Shown here: piece after piece, positions 17,003 to 27,632 of the stretch | Numbering within the stretch: position 1 is the first letter of the stretch | Layout of the letters: the number at the start of each line of letters is the position of its first letter | NCBI RefSeq assembly: GCF_013074385.2 | Contig: NZ_JABEYA020000018.1 | Location: 58,870-122,869, forward strand | Direction: 5' to 3' | DNA from: Vibrio ostreicida | GTDB lineage: Bacteria; Pseudomonadota; Gammaproteobacteria; Enterobacterales; Vibrionaceae | DNA: 64,000 nt | The notes under the pieces: model-generated | Seen by the model: the letters and a program-made list of their open reading frames with translations, nothing else | Database searches by the model: none | Told to the model about the DNA's origin: nothing | Made by a program: the position numbers and the translations under genes

Positions 17003-18304
17003 TTAAGCTTGGCCTTTCACTTCTTTGAGGCCTTTGTAAGGCGCACGCTTACCTAGTGCTTCCTCAATACGGATCAGTTGGTTGTACTTAGCAACACGGT
17101 CTGAACGGCTCATAGAACCCGTTTTGATTTGGCCTGCAGCAGTACCCACCGCAAGATCAGCGATAGTAGCGTCTTCTGTTTCACCAGAACGGTGAGAGAT
17201 CACTGCAGTATAACCTGCATCTTTCGCCATCTTGATCGCCGCTAGCGTTTCTGTCAGAGAGCCGATTTGGTTGAACTTGATAAGAATTGAGTTCGCCACA
17301 CCTTTTTCGATGCCTTGAGCCAGGATCTTAGTGTTGGTAACAAACAGGTCATCACCAACAAGTTGAAGCTTGTCACCCAGTAGTTCAGTTTGATGTTTGA
17401 AACCATCCCAATCGGACTCGTCCAAACCATCTTCAATAGAAACAATAGGATATTGAGCCGCAAGATCAGCAAGGTAATGGTTAAACTCTTCAGAAGAGAA
17501 AATCTTACCTTCACCTTTCATGTTGTAGTTACCCGCTTCTTTATCGTAGAACTCAGAAGCGGCACAATCCATAGCCAAAGTAACGTCTTTGCCTAGAACA
17601 TAACCTGCTGCTTCTACCGCTTCTTTGATCGCCGCTAAAGCCGCTGCGTTAGATTCTAGGTTAGGAGCAAAACCACCTTCATCGCCCACTGCCGTGCTCA
17701 AACCTTTGGACTTGAGCACTTTCGCTAAATTGTGGAAAACTTCAGCGCCAATACGTAGGCCTTCTTTGAGTGTCTTCGCACCAATTGGCTGAATCATAAA
17801 CTCTTGAATGTCGACGTTATTATCCGCGTGCTCACCGCCATTGATGATGTTCATCATAGGTAAAGGCATAGAGAATTGACCCGGTGTACCATTAAGTTCG
17901 GCAATATGCTCAAACAAAGGCATACCTTTTGACGCCGCTGCCGCTTTCGCATTGGCTAGAGAGACCGCTAGAATAGCGTTTGCACCGAACTTAGACTTGT
18001 TTTCAGTACCATCAAGGTCGATCATCACTTGATCAACGTCGGCTTGTGCCTTAGCGTCTTTACCCACCAACGCTTCAGCAATGTCACCATTTACAGCTTC
18101 AACAGCTTTAAGAACACCTTTACCTAGAAAGCGGCTCTTGTCGCCATCGCGCAGTTCAAGCGCTTCACGAGAACCCGTTGACGCGCCAGAGGGTGCCGCT
18201 GCCATACCAACGAAACCACCTTCTAGATGGACTTCCGCTTCTACGGTTGGGTTACCACGTGAATCGATGATTTCACGACCTAGAACTTTAACGATCTTAG
18301 ACAT
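17003..18304 (-). CDS. eno: Enolase
   Basis: 433 residues, the usual bacterial length. The N-terminal cap contains IDSRGNPTVEAEV and SGASTGSREALELRDGD. The barrel carries the metal ligands in AMDCAAS, SIEDGLDESDW and VGDDLFVTN, and the signature LIKFNQIGSLTET with the following HRSGETED loop. It interconverts 2-phosphoglycerate and phosphoenolpyruvate; in many gammaproteobacteria it also belongs to the RNA degradosome. It lies 77 bases downstream of the pyrG stop on the same strand, the conserved pyrG-eno operon. Confidence 0.99.
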   Translation of the reverse strand: MSKIVKVLGREIIDSRGNPTVEAEVHLEGGFVGMAAAPSGASTGSREALELRDGDKSRFLGKGVLKAVEAVNGDIAEALVGKDAKAQADVDQVMIDLDGTENKSKFGANAILAVSLANAKAAAASKGMPLFEHIAELNGTPGQFSMPLPMMNIINGGEHADNNVDIQEFMIQPIGAKTLKEGLRIGAEVFHNLAKVLKSKGLSTAVGDEGGFAPNLESNAAALAAIKEAVEAAGYVLGKDVTLAMDCAASEFYDKEAGNYNMKGEGKIFSSEEFNHYLADLAAQYPIVSIEDGLDESDWDGFKHQTELLGDKLQLVGDDLFVTNTKILAQGIEKGVANSILIKFNQIGSLTETLAAIKMAKDAGYTAVISHRSGETEDATIADLAVGTAAGQIKTGSMSRSDRVAKYNQLIRIEEALGKRAPYKGLKEVKGQA

Positions 18305-18381
18305 TGATCTTTCCTCTCGTTCAAATATAAATGATAAATTTCAAAAGCAGCGGCAAACCTTCGCCACTGCGGGTATTCCGA

Positions 18382-20022
18382 TTAATTGTCGAATTCACCA
18401 CGTGTGTATTGGCCCGCGGCTTTAACAAAGCCTGCGAATAATGGATGGCCATCACGAGGAGTTGAAGTAAACTCTGGGTGGAATTGGGCAGCGACAAACC
18501 AAGGATGCGCAGGGTTCTCAATCATTTCCACCAGTTTTTTATCGGCCGATAAACCTGAGACTTTCAACCCTGCTTTTTCAATTTGTGGGCGAAGTCTATT
18601 GTTCACTTCATAACGATGACGATGACGCTCATGAATGGTTGCATTACCATAGAGTTCACGAGCTTTGGTTCCTTTTTCTAGATGGCACAATTGAGAACCA
18701 AGACGCATCGTTCCGCCCAGATCGGAAGTCTCTGTACGCTCTTCAACACTTCCCGTTTCGTCAACCCATTCTGTAATCAGCCCTACCACAGGGAACTTCG
18801 TCTCTTTACTGAATTCCGAAGAATGTGCCCCTTCCATACCTGCCACATTACGTGCGTATTCAATCAGCGCAACTTGCATACCTAAACAGATACCAAGATA
18901 AGGGATCGCATTTTCGCGAGCGTATTGTGCCGCTCGAATCTTACCTTCAACCCCACGATCACCAAAACCACCAGGAACCAAAATGGCATCGAGGCCAGCA
19001 AGGGCTTCTTCTCCTTTTGATTCAACGTCTTGGGAGTCAACATATTTAATTGTTACATTAAGGCGGTTTTTCAGACCTGCATGTTTCAAGGCTTCATTGA
19101 CTGATTTGTAAGCATCTGGCAATTCAATATATTTGCCAATCATGCCTATTGTGACATCACCTGTTGGGTTCGCTTCTTCGTATATAACCTGTTCCCATTC
19201 AGACAAATCCGCTTCAGGGGCGGTAATGCCAAAACGAGCACACACGAGATCATCAAGACCTTGGGCTTTAATTAACTGAGGGATTTTATAGATTGAATCC
19301 ACATCTTTCATTGATATCACGGCTTTCTCTGGAACGTTACAGAACAAAGCAATTTTCTTACGTTCATTTGCTGGAATGATGCGATCTGAGCGACAAACTA
19401 AAATGTCTGGCTGAATACCAATCGAAAGCAATTCCTTCACAGAGTGCTGAGTCGGCTTCGTTTTGACTTCACCTGCTGCGGCCAAATATGGAACCAATGT
19501 CAGGTGCATAAACATCGCACGTTCACGACCCAGTTCAACCGCCAACTGACGAATCGCCTCCATAAAAGGGAGAGACTCAATATCACCAACGGTACCACCC
19601 ACTTCAACAATAGCGACATCATGGCCTTCAGAACCGGCAATAACGCGATCCTTGATAGCATTAGTGATATGAGGAATAACCTGAATGGTCGCCCCTAAGT
19701 AATCACCGCGTCGCTCTTTGCGAAGGACGTCAGCATAAACACGACCTGCAGTAAAATTGTTACGCTTGGTCATCTTGGTACGAATGAAACGCTCATAGTG
19801 GCCAAGGTCTAGATCAGTTTCTGCGCCGTCTTCCGTCACAAAGACTTCACCGTGCTGAGTTGGACTCATTGTACCTGGATCTACGTTGATGTAGGGGTCA
19901 AGCTTCATCATCGTCACTTTAAGACCACGAGCTTCAAGAATAGCGGCAAGAGATGCAGCTGCAATACCTTTACCTAGAGAGGATACAACCCCGCCAGTAA
20001 CAAAAATGTAATTTGTCGTCAT
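18382..20022 (-). CDS. pyrG: CTP synthase
   Basis: 546 codons plus stop start at MTTNYIFVTGGVVSSLGKG; the upstream extension in this frame is not conserved-looking and is rejected. The synthetase domain (about 1-266) has the P-loop-like GGVVSSLGKG and LDPYINVDPGTMSP. The class I glutaminase domain contains the nucleophile Cys in YLGICLGMQVALIEYARN and the His-Glu pair in AAQFHPEFTS near the end. It aminates UTP to CTP using glutamine. It sits between mazG and eno as in E. coli. Confidence 0.98.
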   Translation of the reverse strand: MTTNYIFVTGGVVSSLGKGIAAASLAAILEARGLKVTMMKLDPYINVDPGTMSPTQHGEVFVTEDGAETDLDLGHYERFIRTKMTKRNNFTAGRVYADVLRKERRGDYLGATIQVIPHITNAIKDRVIAGSEGHDVAIVEVGGTVGDIESLPFMEAIRQLAVELGRERAMFMHLTLVPYLAAAGEVKTKPTQHSVKELLSIGIQPDILVCRSDRIIPANERKKIALFCNVPEKAVISMKDVDSIYKIPQLIKAQGLDDLVCARFGITAPEADLSEWEQVIYEEANPTGDVTIGMIGKYIELPDAYKSVNEALKHAGLKNRLNVTIKYVDSQDVESKGEEALAGLDAILVPGGFGDRGVEGKIRAAQYARENAIPYLGICLGMQVALIEYARNVAGMEGAHSSEFSKETKFPVVGLITEWVDETGSVEERTETSDLGGTMRLGSQLCHLEKGTKARELYGNATIHERHRHRYEVNNRLRPQIEKAGLKVSGLSADKKLVEMIENPAHPWFVAAQFHPEFTSTPRDGHPLFAGFVKAAGQYTRGEFDN

Positions 20023-20177
20023 GTTTAACCTGAAATTGGTTGAATGAGGGAAATGGAATTCTTCTGGACGGGAGATAAATATACCAGAAGACCCTTGCCG
20101 CCACAACGTGAAATCTATCACACTATGATTTTAATTTTTTGCTTCAAATCAATTTCGCGTGGCTCTGTTTGATTGTT

Positions 20178-20978
20178 TTATCCCTTCGCTTCTTGTCGTT
20201 TTACTTCATCCCATAAAGTATCTAACTGTTGTAAATCACAATCTTTTAGTTGTTTATTCTGTTGACCTACCAAAGATTCAACCGCCATAAACCGCCGTGA
20301 AAATTTAAGATTCGCTTTACTCAAAGCCGATTCCGGATCACAGCCTAAATGTCGACTTAGGTTTACCGTAGCAAACAAAAGATCACCAAGCTCTAATTCA
20401 ATTTTTTCTTGGACTGGGGTAATTTGCAGGGCCTCATCCATGACTTCATCAACCTCTTCTCGGACTTTATCGACCACGGGCCCAAGAGAATCCCAATCGA
20501 AACCGTAGCTGGCACACCGACGCTGAATTTTGGTCGCGCGAGCAAGCGCTGGTAACGAATTGGGGACAGAATCTAAAATACTTTTTTGAACCGTACCCGC
20601 GTCCAATTTCTCCTTTCTTTTTTCCGCTTCCCAATGACGATTAAGTGCTTCTTCGCTTTCAAATATTGCGTCAGAAAAAACATGGGGGTGACGGCGAATC
20701 AGTTTTTCGTTGACCGTGTCCACGACATCCGAGAAATCAAATAGCTCTTGCTCTTTAGCCAACTGACTGTAAAAAATCACTTGGAATAATAAATCACCCA
20801 ATTCTTCTTTAAGGTTTGGCCAGTCACGGTTATGAATCGCATCTACAACTTCATAAGTTTCTTCGATAGTATGCGGAACAATAGTGTCAAAGTTTTGCTT
20901 CAAATCCCACGGACAACCGGATTGTGGGTCTCGCAGCTGGGTCATGATCGCTTCTAATTTATCGATTGGGTGACGCAT
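20178..20978 (-). CDS. mazG: Nucleoside triphosphate pyrophosphohydrolase MazG
   Basis: 266 residues with two MazG-type all-alpha NTP-PPase domains. The first has CPWDLKQNFDTIVPHTIEETYEVVDAI and LKEELGDLLFQVIF; the second has KVREEVDEVMDEAL and ELGDLLFATVNLSRH. The paired ExxE and ExxD metal ligands are visible. It hydrolyses NTPs to NMP and pyrophosphate. It lies 75 bases downstream of relA. The mazEF toxin-antitoxin genes that lie between relA and mazG in E. coli are absent here. Confidence 0.95.
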   Translation of the reverse strand: MRHPIDKLEAIMTQLRDPQSGCPWDLKQNFDTIVPHTIEETYEVVDAIHNRDWPNLKEELGDLLFQVIFYSQLAKEQELFDFSDVVDTVNEKLIRRHPHVFSDAIFESEEALNRHWEAEKRKEKLDAGTVQKSILDSVPNSLPALARATKIQRRCASYGFDWDSLGPVVDKVREEVDEVMDEALQITPVQEKIELELGDLLFATVNLSRHLGCDPESALSKANLKFSRRFMAVESLVGQQNKQLKDCDLQQLDTLWDEVKRQEAKG

Positions 20979-21053
20979 TTTCTCTATCCTCTAGAAAGGC
21001 GAATCACGATGCTGAAACCCACCTTTATTTATCGTTTAACGGCCTTGCTTTTG

Positions 21054-23273
21054 CTACCCTAAACGCTTGACCGTCATAACATCTTTAATTTGTTCTACCC
21101 TTTTCGATACTCTTGATAGGACTTCGACATTTGTGACTTCCAGATCAAAGTCCATAATCGACAATTGATTGCGGTAATCAACTCGGCTCTTCATGCTCGT
21201 GATCTTGATTTTCTCGTTGGCAAACAGAGTCGTAATATCTTTTAACAAGCCACTCCGTTCCATCGCTTCAACCCTCAAAGTCAGAATATAAGAGCCCACG
21301 AACCCACTCCCCCATACCGTATCAATGATTCGCTCTGATGCGTGGTGGCGTAACTCTTCAAGTTGTTCACAATCGCTACGATGAACTGATATTCCACGCC
21401 CCTGAGTAATGTACCCCGAGATATCATCCCCTGGGATAGGCTGACAACATCGTGCTAGATGGGTCATCAGGTTGTCGACACCCTCAACCACCACTGCATC
21501 TTTCTTTGGCCTGCTATGCACGGGGGCTTTCGATTCGGACTCCTGAAGTTTTTCCAGTGCCTGTTTATCTTCCTCTGCCGCGGTGGGCTTATTAACTAAG
21601 GCGTTAATATGGTTAATGATCTGATTAATACGTAAATCACCACTACCGATCCCGACATACAATTCATCAGCACTGTTCACATTAAAGCGCTTCAACGCGT
21701 ATTGTTGGGCATCTTTGAAGGTCGCGCCAATCTTCGTGAGTTCGTTTTCTAAAATCTCACGTCCTGCTTCAAGGTTCTTTTCTCGTGATTGCTTACGAAA
21801 CCAAGCATTGATCTTAGCGCGGGCACGTCCGGACGTCACAAATCCCATAGAGGGGTTGAGCCAATCTCGAGAAGGGTTGGGCTCTTTTGAAGTAATGATT
21901 TCGACCTGATCCCCCATAGTCAACTTATGGGTAAAGGGAACAATTCGACCCGCAACTTTAGCTCCTATACAGCGGTGACCGACCTCTGAATGGATGTGAT
22001 ACGCAAAGTCGAGTGGCGTTGCACCCATAGGTAAATCAACCACATCACCTCTCGGGGTAAATGCATAGACTCGGTCATCAAAGACTTGGCTTCTCACTTC
22101 ATCCAGCATCTCACCAGAATCCGACATTTCTTCTTGCCAATCGAGGAGCTTACGCAGCCAAGTTATCTTTTCATCATAACCACTGCGACCACCGCCGCCT
22201 TCTTTGTATTTCCAGTGCGCTGCCACACCAAGCTCAGAGTCTTCATGCATGTCCTTAGTGCGAATTTGAATCTCTATTGTTTTTCCTTCAGGCCCGAGAA
22301 TCACGGTATGAATCGATTGGTAGCCATTGGGCTTGGGGTTGGCAACATAATCATCGAATTCGCTCGGAAGATGCTTGTACTTGGTATGCACAGTCCCAAG
22401 CGCTGCATAACAATCTTGCAGCTGGTCAGCAATAATGCGCACAGCACGAACATCAAACAATTCATCATACGCCAGACCTTTCTTTTGCATCTTGCGCCAA
22501 ATGCTATAAATGTGTTTCGGACGCCCACTCACTTCAGCATTAATTGATGATGTTTTCATCTCAGCGGTCAGATCATCGACAAAGTCTTTAATGTACTGCT
22601 CACGGACAATCCTGCGTTCCGATAGTTGCTTTGCGATTTGCTGATAGGTTTGTGGCTGTTGGTATCGAAAAGCGTAGTCTTCAATTTCCCACTTTAACTG
22701 GCCAATGCCCAAACGATTGGCCAATGGTGCATAGATATTTGAACACTCTTTTGCAGCAGAACGGCGCACTTCGTCAGGGGCTTTCTTGACTTCAATCAGG
22801 TTACAAATTCGCTCTGCGAGTTTAATGACGACGCAGCGAAAATCATCCACCATCGCCAGTAGCATGCGCCTTACGTTATCAACTTGAGAGGAGGCTGCGC
22901 TTCCTTCCATAGTGATATTGAGTTGCCCCAATGCCGCCATTTCTTCAACCCCATCAATCAATTTGATGGTCTCTTTTCCAAAGTCGTCCTCTAGCGCTTC
23001 ACGATCGTAGGCACCACTGGAGACCACAGGAAACAACAAAGCGGACACTAATGTCGCTTTATCCATCGAGAGTGTGATAAGAATTTCAATCATTTCCCGC
23101 CCACGCCAGAGCAAAAGTGGGCCCTGTTCATGGTTTTCGAGTACCGTCTCACAATGGCGATACACTTCGCTGAGGCGTTTGGCCACATTGGAGTCAAGCC
23201 CCAGACTCGCAATCCAGTTATTCAGTTCAAATTGTTCATCTTGATTTAAATGCGCGCTTCTTACCGCAACCAT
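21054..23273 (-). CDS. relA: GTP pyrophosphokinase (ppGpp synthetase I)
   Basis: 739 residues. The N-terminal hydrolase-like region lacks the His-Asp pair (FPVVSSGAYDREALEDDFG in its place), so the protein should be synthetase-only. The synthetase domain includes DVRAVRIIADQLQDCY and the EFDD acidic motif (EXDD, typical of monofunctional RelA) before YVANPKPNGYQSIHT. TGS (VYAFTPRGDVVDLPMG), a zinc-finger-like helical region with RCCQPIPGD, and a C-terminal ACT domain follow. It is ribosome-activated by uncharged tRNA. It lies between rlmD and mazG, as in E. coli. Confidence 0.98.
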   Translation of the reverse strand: MVAVRSAHLNQDEQFELNNWIASLGLDSNVAKRLSEVYRHCETVLENHEQGPLLLWRGREMIEILITLSMDKATLVSALLFPVVSSGAYDREALEDDFGKETIKLIDGVEEMAALGQLNITMEGSAASSQVDNVRRMLLAMVDDFRCVVIKLAERICNLIEVKKAPDEVRRSAAKECSNIYAPLANRLGIGQLKWEIEDYAFRYQQPQTYQQIAKQLSERRIVREQYIKDFVDDLTAEMKTSSINAEVSGRPKHIYSIWRKMQKKGLAYDELFDVRAVRIIADQLQDCYAALGTVHTKYKHLPSEFDDYVANPKPNGYQSIHTVILGPEGKTIEIQIRTKDMHEDSELGVAAHWKYKEGGGGRSGYDEKITWLRKLLDWQEEMSDSGEMLDEVRSQVFDDRVYAFTPRGDVVDLPMGATPLDFAYHIHSEVGHRCIGAKVAGRIVPFTHKLTMGDQVEIITSKEPNPSRDWLNPSMGFVTSGRARAKINAWFRKQSREKNLEAGREILENELTKIGATFKDAQQYALKRFNVNSADELYVGIGSGDLRINQIINHINALVNKPTAAEEDKQALEKLQESESKAPVHSRPKKDAVVVEGVDNLMTHLARCCQPIPGDDISGYITQGRGISVHRSDCEQLEELRHHASERIIDTVWGSGFVGSYILTLRVEAMERSGLLKDITTLFANEKIKITSMKSRVDYRNQLSIMDFDLEVTNVEVLSRVSKRVEQIKDVMTVKRLG

Positions 23274-23342
23274 TGTCTTTGTCCTGTTTTACTATTTCTT
23301 CAGCGTATTCAAAGGGCATTCTCACTTTCAAACGCTGTCTAT

Positions 23343-24662
23343 TTAGCCCTTCACAAACAGAGCCATGGACTCTAAGTGACTGGTATGAGGAAACATATCT
23401 ATCATTCCAAGCCTCTCCAATCGAAAGCCCTGACGAAGTAAGCTTTGAGAATCTCTGGCAAGTGTGGCCGGATTGCACGAAACATAAACGACCCGTTGCG
23501 CTCCTAACGCCGCAATGTGTTCAATCACCCCACTCGCACCTGCTCTCGCGGGGTCCAATACTATCTTATCAAATTTTTTCTTACTCCAATGCCAAGAAGA
23601 AATGTCTTGCTCTAAGTTTGCCTGCCAAAATTCCGTATTCTTTATGTGATTAAGTTGGGCATTATATGAAGCTTTATCAACCATAGATTCGACCCCTTCC
23701 ACCCCGACTACACTGTCGACTTGAAGAGCAATAGGTAAGCTGAAGTTACCCAATCCACAGAAAAGATCTAAGACTTTGTCTTGCGAGGATAACGCCAACC
23801 AATCCAAGACCTGTGATACCATTTTTTCATTGACCTTTTGATTGACCTGAATAAAGTTATTTGGTTCAAACGGTATGGTTACACCCACTTCCTGATACAC
23901 ACCAGGTTCACCTGACTGAAGCAACACTTGCTCACCAGTGGGTCTGAGATATAACGTCACATTATGGTGCGCAACAAATTCACTCAGTGCGGCAAGATCA
24001 GCCGGCCTAAGTGGTTTTAAATGACGAAGGACGACAATACGAGTATTGTCTCCTTTTACCAACTCTACGTGACCAATATGTTCTTGCTGTGAAAAGCTCT
24101 GAAGCAACGTATAGAGTTCAGGTAATAAAACATTGAGGTCTGGGTCCAAAACTGGACAATCCGTTAGTGTCACAATATCTTTGCTGTTCTTTTTACGAAA
24201 GCCAAATTTGAGCTGACGTGTTTTTTTGTCCACATCCACACTCATACGCGCTCGTCGACGATAACCTTGAGTGTCTCCTAAAATAGGGGCATCTAGACTC
24301 AGAGTTTGCCCTGCAAATTTTTCCATCAATTGACTGAGTGTGCGTTGTTTGTGCTCTTGCTGATGTTGACTGCTCAAGTGCTGCATATTGCAACCACCGC
24401 ACTGGGTAAAGTGTGGACAAAAAGGCTCCACACGTTGCTGACTGATTGTCTGGAGTTTAATTAACTCCGCCCTAGAAAATTTGCTTTTACTTTCAGTTAA
24501 TTGTACCAAGACCTGTTCACCTGGTAACGCCCCTTCAATAAAAACAGGTTTCTTATTTTGATAGGCAATGCCAGCGCCATGATGATCGAGCTTTTCAACC
24601 TGCAAGGATTGATGCTTGGCATTCAGTTGGGTTTTCTTCTTAGGTTGGTAAAAACGCGCCAT
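23343..24662 (-). CDS. rlmD: 23S rRNA (uracil-1939-C5)-methyltransferase
   Basis: 439 residues: an N-terminal TRAM/OB domain (VEKLDHHGAGIAYQNKKPVF), a [4Fe-4S] cluster motif with closely spaced cysteines (CPHFTQCGGCNMQHL plus a later Cys), and a C-terminal SAM-dependent methyltransferase domain. That domain has VLDLFCGLGNFSLP, LDPARAG and catalytic-cysteine motif YVSCNPATLARD. It makes m5U1939 in 23S rRNA. It is 69 bases upstream of relA on the same strand and divergent from barA, an arrangement shared with E. coli. Confidence 0.97.
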   Translation of the reverse strand: MARFYQPKKKTQLNAKHQSLQVEKLDHHGAGIAYQNKKPVFIEGALPGEQVLVQLTESKSKFSRAELIKLQTISQQRVEPFCPHFTQCGGCNMQHLSSQHQQEHKQRTLSQLMEKFAGQTLSLDAPILGDTQGYRRRARMSVDVDKKTRQLKFGFRKKNSKDIVTLTDCPVLDPDLNVLLPELYTLLQSFSQQEHIGHVELVKGDNTRIVVLRHLKPLRPADLAALSEFVAHHNVTLYLRPTGEQVLLQSGEPGVYQEVGVTIPFEPNNFIQVNQKVNEKMVSQVLDWLALSSQDKVLDLFCGLGNFSLPIALQVDSVVGVEGVESMVDKASYNAQLNHIKNTEFWQANLEQDISSWHWSKKKFDKIVLDPARAGASGVIEHIAALGAQRVVYVSCNPATLARDSQSLLRQGFRLERLGMIDMFPHTSHLESMALFVKG

Positions 24663-24851
24663 GGTTTACTCTTTATCTTTGACTGTTGCACTTATATTGC
24701 TATCTAAGTGTCACCTTTTCAGGCTTGAATCATTGTCTGAGTCGAACGAGTTGATTATGCTTAGTAACCATAGTTAACGTGATTTGGTTCGACAGCCTCT
24801 ATTATTTTGGACGCTATTTTCCCATATCCACACCACGATGTTTAGACAATA

Positions 24852-27632
24852 ATGACAAGATATGGCTTGCGCGCCCGCGTTATTACTCTCACACTTGCAC
24901 CAACATTGATCATTGGCCTGCTACTGAGTGCGTTTTTCTCCTTTAATCGCTATCACGATCTTGAAAAGCAAGTCATCAACTCCGGTTTAAGTATTATCGA
25001 GCCTTTGGCGATTGCCAGTGAAGACGGATTGAAAAATAACAGTCGTGAATCTGTGCGCCGTATCATTAGCTACGCCCATCGAAAAAATTCAAAGTTCGTA
25101 CGCAGTATTGCCGTTTTTGATTACAACCATGAACTGTTCGTCACGTCCAATTTTCATCCTAATTTTGAATCACTCACGTTCCCACGCAGTGAGGCGATCC
25201 CTCTTTTAGTTACCTCATACCTAAAAGACAACACTCTCATTCTTCGGGCTCCAGTGATCACCGAATCCGGCCTCATTGCAACGCCAAAAGGACAAAATGC
25301 TCGCTCAGCCTTGGGCTATATTGCTATTGAATTGGATCTATCCTCGCTGAGGCTACAGCAATATCAAGAAGTATTCTCCGCTTTTCTGGTTCTCCTTTCT
25401 GGACTTGGCTTATCCGCGGTGTTTGCCCAGCGTCTCATGTATGATGTTACTCGCCCAATCTCACACATGAAGAATATGGTGGATAGGATTCGCCGAGGCC
25501 ATCTAGATGTCAGAATTGAAGGAAAAATGCATGGTGAGCTCGATTCGCTTAAAAATGGCATTAACGCGATGGCAATATCGCTCTCCGAATACCATGTAGA
25601 AATGCAACACAGTATTGATCAAGCGACATCCGATCTCCGGGAAACTCTAGAGCAATTAGAAATTCAAAATGTCGAATTGGACATTGCGAAAAAACGCGCT
25701 CAGGAAGCCGCTCGGGTCAAATCAGAATTTCTGGCCAATATGTCCCATGAGCTGAGGACGCCTCTCAATGGCGTAATAGGATTTACGCGTCAAATCCTCA
25801 AAACCAAGCTGACCAACAACCAAGCCGACTACCTTCAGACGATTGAAAAATCAGCAAAGAACTTACTGCATATCATCAACGACATTCTTGATTTTTCAAA
25901 ACTAGAAGCGGGAAAATTAGCCTTAGAAAATATCCCTTTTGAATTTCAGGAAACACTGGAAGAGGTTGTCAATCTTCAAGCCACCAACGCTCATGAGAAA
26001 GGTCTGGAGCTAACTCTAAAGGTTGATTCAAAGATTCCATATGGTCTGATTGGCGATCCGTCACGTATCCAGCAGGTGTTAACCAATCTCGTCGGAAATT
26101 CAATTAAGTTTACCGAACGAGGCAATATTGACATCAGTGTTGAGTTACGCTCAAAAAAAGAAGACGTGGTTGAATTGCAGTTTATGGTACGTGACACAGG
26201 TATCGGAATTTCTGAACGGCAACAAGCACAGCTATTCCAAGCATTTAGCCAAGCCGATGCCAGTATCTCTCGCCGCTATGGCGGTACTGGTTTAGGTCTT
26301 GTCATCACCCAAAAACTCGTCGGTCAAATGGGCGGAGAAATCAGCCTAACCAGTCGCCTGCATCAAGGGTCAACTTTTTGGTTTAATTTACGTCTCAATG
26401 TCACCGACATGCCCGTCAATGAACTGTTTGAAAGCCGTGTATTGAGAAATCACTCGATTCTCTTAGTGGAACCAAATATGCAAGCGGCGTCGGTCGCTCA
26501 GCAAGCACTTACCCAAGAAGGTCTGATTGTCACGTATCGCTCCTCTATTCCAGATCAAGTCACCCACTATGATTACGTGTTGCTTAACCTTGCTGCGAGC
26601 AACACTCCAGAAGCAGACGTTGTTGAACGTTGGGTTGAGGTAGCGAAGCAATGTGCGCCACAAGTCATCGTCGGTATTCCAAGTACTTCACTGGCCCTGT
26701 CTGATCACTTAATTCAGACCTATCAAATTAACTGCATCAGCAAACCTATTTCTCGCCGGAAACTCTTGCAAACACTGACGACAAATCAGGAAAGTTTACC
26801 CATTATCGAGGCCACACCGACCTACAATGAAAAACTACCATTGACTGTTATGGCCGTCGATGACAATCCCGCAAATCTCAAACTTATCAGCGCTCTACTT
26901 CAGGAGAGGGTAACCCAAGTGTGTACCTGTACCAATGGTATTGATGCTGTAGCCCTTGCGGAACGTCAAAGCTTCGATATTATTTTGATGGATATTCAGA
27001 TGCCACATATGGATGGCGTTATGGCTTGCAGCAAAATCAAAAAGACCAAGCTTAATGCCAAGACGCCAGTCGTTGCCGTTACCGCTCATGCAATGACTGG
27101 CGAACGCAACCGACTACTTAACGCAGGAATGGATGACTACCTGACAAAACCGATCGAAGAACATGTACTTCAACAAGTCTTGATGCATTGGAACCCGAAT
27201 ACATCAGAAAAAGAGCTTGGAAAACTTGAAATTGCTGCCAGTGAACCTCCAGAGAGTGGAACCAATCAGGCACCAGAACATAGCCATATGATTATCGATT
27301 GGCAAACCGCTCTAAAGCAGTCCGCGAACAAAGAAGATCTCGCAAGGGATATGCTCCAAATGTTAATTGACTACATACCTGAAGTCCTGACTATTGTAGA
27401 GAGGGCCTTGGAGGAGGACGGCTTTGATATAACACAACTCAACCACCATGTTCATAAACTACACGGCAGTAGCGCGTATTGCGGCGTACCTAGACTAAAA
27501 AAAATCTGCGCGACGATTGAAAAAGCATTAAGCTCCGGCGCCAATATCGAAAACATAGAACCAGAGCTGTTTGAACTTCAAGATGAAATGGAGAAAGTCA
27601 GCGCAAGTGCTGCGCCCTATTTAGACTCATAG
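24852..27632 (+). CDS. barA: Hybrid sensor histidine kinase BarA (VarS)
   Basis: 926 residues. Domains in order: membrane helix 1 (about 9-31), periplasmic region, membrane helix 2 (about 175-197), HAMP, HisKA with His299 (NMSHELRTPLNGVIGF), HATPase with DTGIGI and GGTGLGLVI, a degenerate pseudo-receiver, a receiver with phospho-acceptor Asp714 (ILMDIQMPHMDG) and KP motif (DDYLTKPI), and an HPt domain with His868 (HKLHGSSAYCG). It phosphorylates the response regulator UvrY/VarA, which drives Csr small RNAs. It is single-gene and divergent from rlmD. Its last 16 bases overlap the convergent acpS end. Confidence 0.96.
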   Translation: MTRYGLRARVITLTLAPTLIIGLLLSAFFSFNRYHDLEKQVINSGLSIIEPLAIASEDGLKNNSRESVRRIISYAHRKNSKFVRSIAVFDYNHELFVTSNFHPNFESLTFPRSEAIPLLVTSYLKDNTLILRAPVITESGLIATPKGQNARSALGYIAIELDLSSLRLQQYQEVFSAFLVLLSGLGLSAVFAQRLMYDVTRPISHMKNMVDRIRRGHLDVRIEGKMHGELDSLKNGINAMAISLSEYHVEMQHSIDQATSDLRETLEQLEIQNVELDIAKKRAQEAARVKSEFLANMSHELRTPLNGVIGFTRQILKTKLTNNQADYLQTIEKSAKNLLHIINDILDFSKLEAGKLALENIPFEFQETLEEVVNLQATNAHEKGLELTLKVDSKIPYGLIGDPSRIQQVLTNLVGNSIKFTERGNIDISVELRSKKEDVVELQFMVRDTGIGISERQQAQLFQAFSQADASISRRYGGTGLGLVITQKLVGQMGGEISLTSRLHQGSTFWFNLRLNVTDMPVNELFESRVLRNHSILLVEPNMQAASVAQQALTQEGLIVTYRSSIPDQVTHYDYVLLNLAASNTPEADVVERWVEVAKQCAPQVIVGIPSTSLALSDHLIQTYQINCISKPISRRKLLQTLTTNQESLPIIEATPTYNEKLPLTVMAVDDNPANLKLISALLQERVTQVCTCTNGIDAVALAERQSFDIILMDIQMPHMDGVMACSKIKKTKLNAKTPVVAVTAHAMTGERNRLLNAGMDDYLTKPIEEHVLQQVLMHWNPNTSEKELGKLEIAASEPPESGTNQAPEHSHMIIDWQTALKQSANKEDLARDMLQMLIDYIPEVLTIVERALEEDGFDITQLNHHVHKLHGSSAYCGVPRLKKICATIEKALSSGANIENIEPELFELQDEMEKVSASAAPYLDS

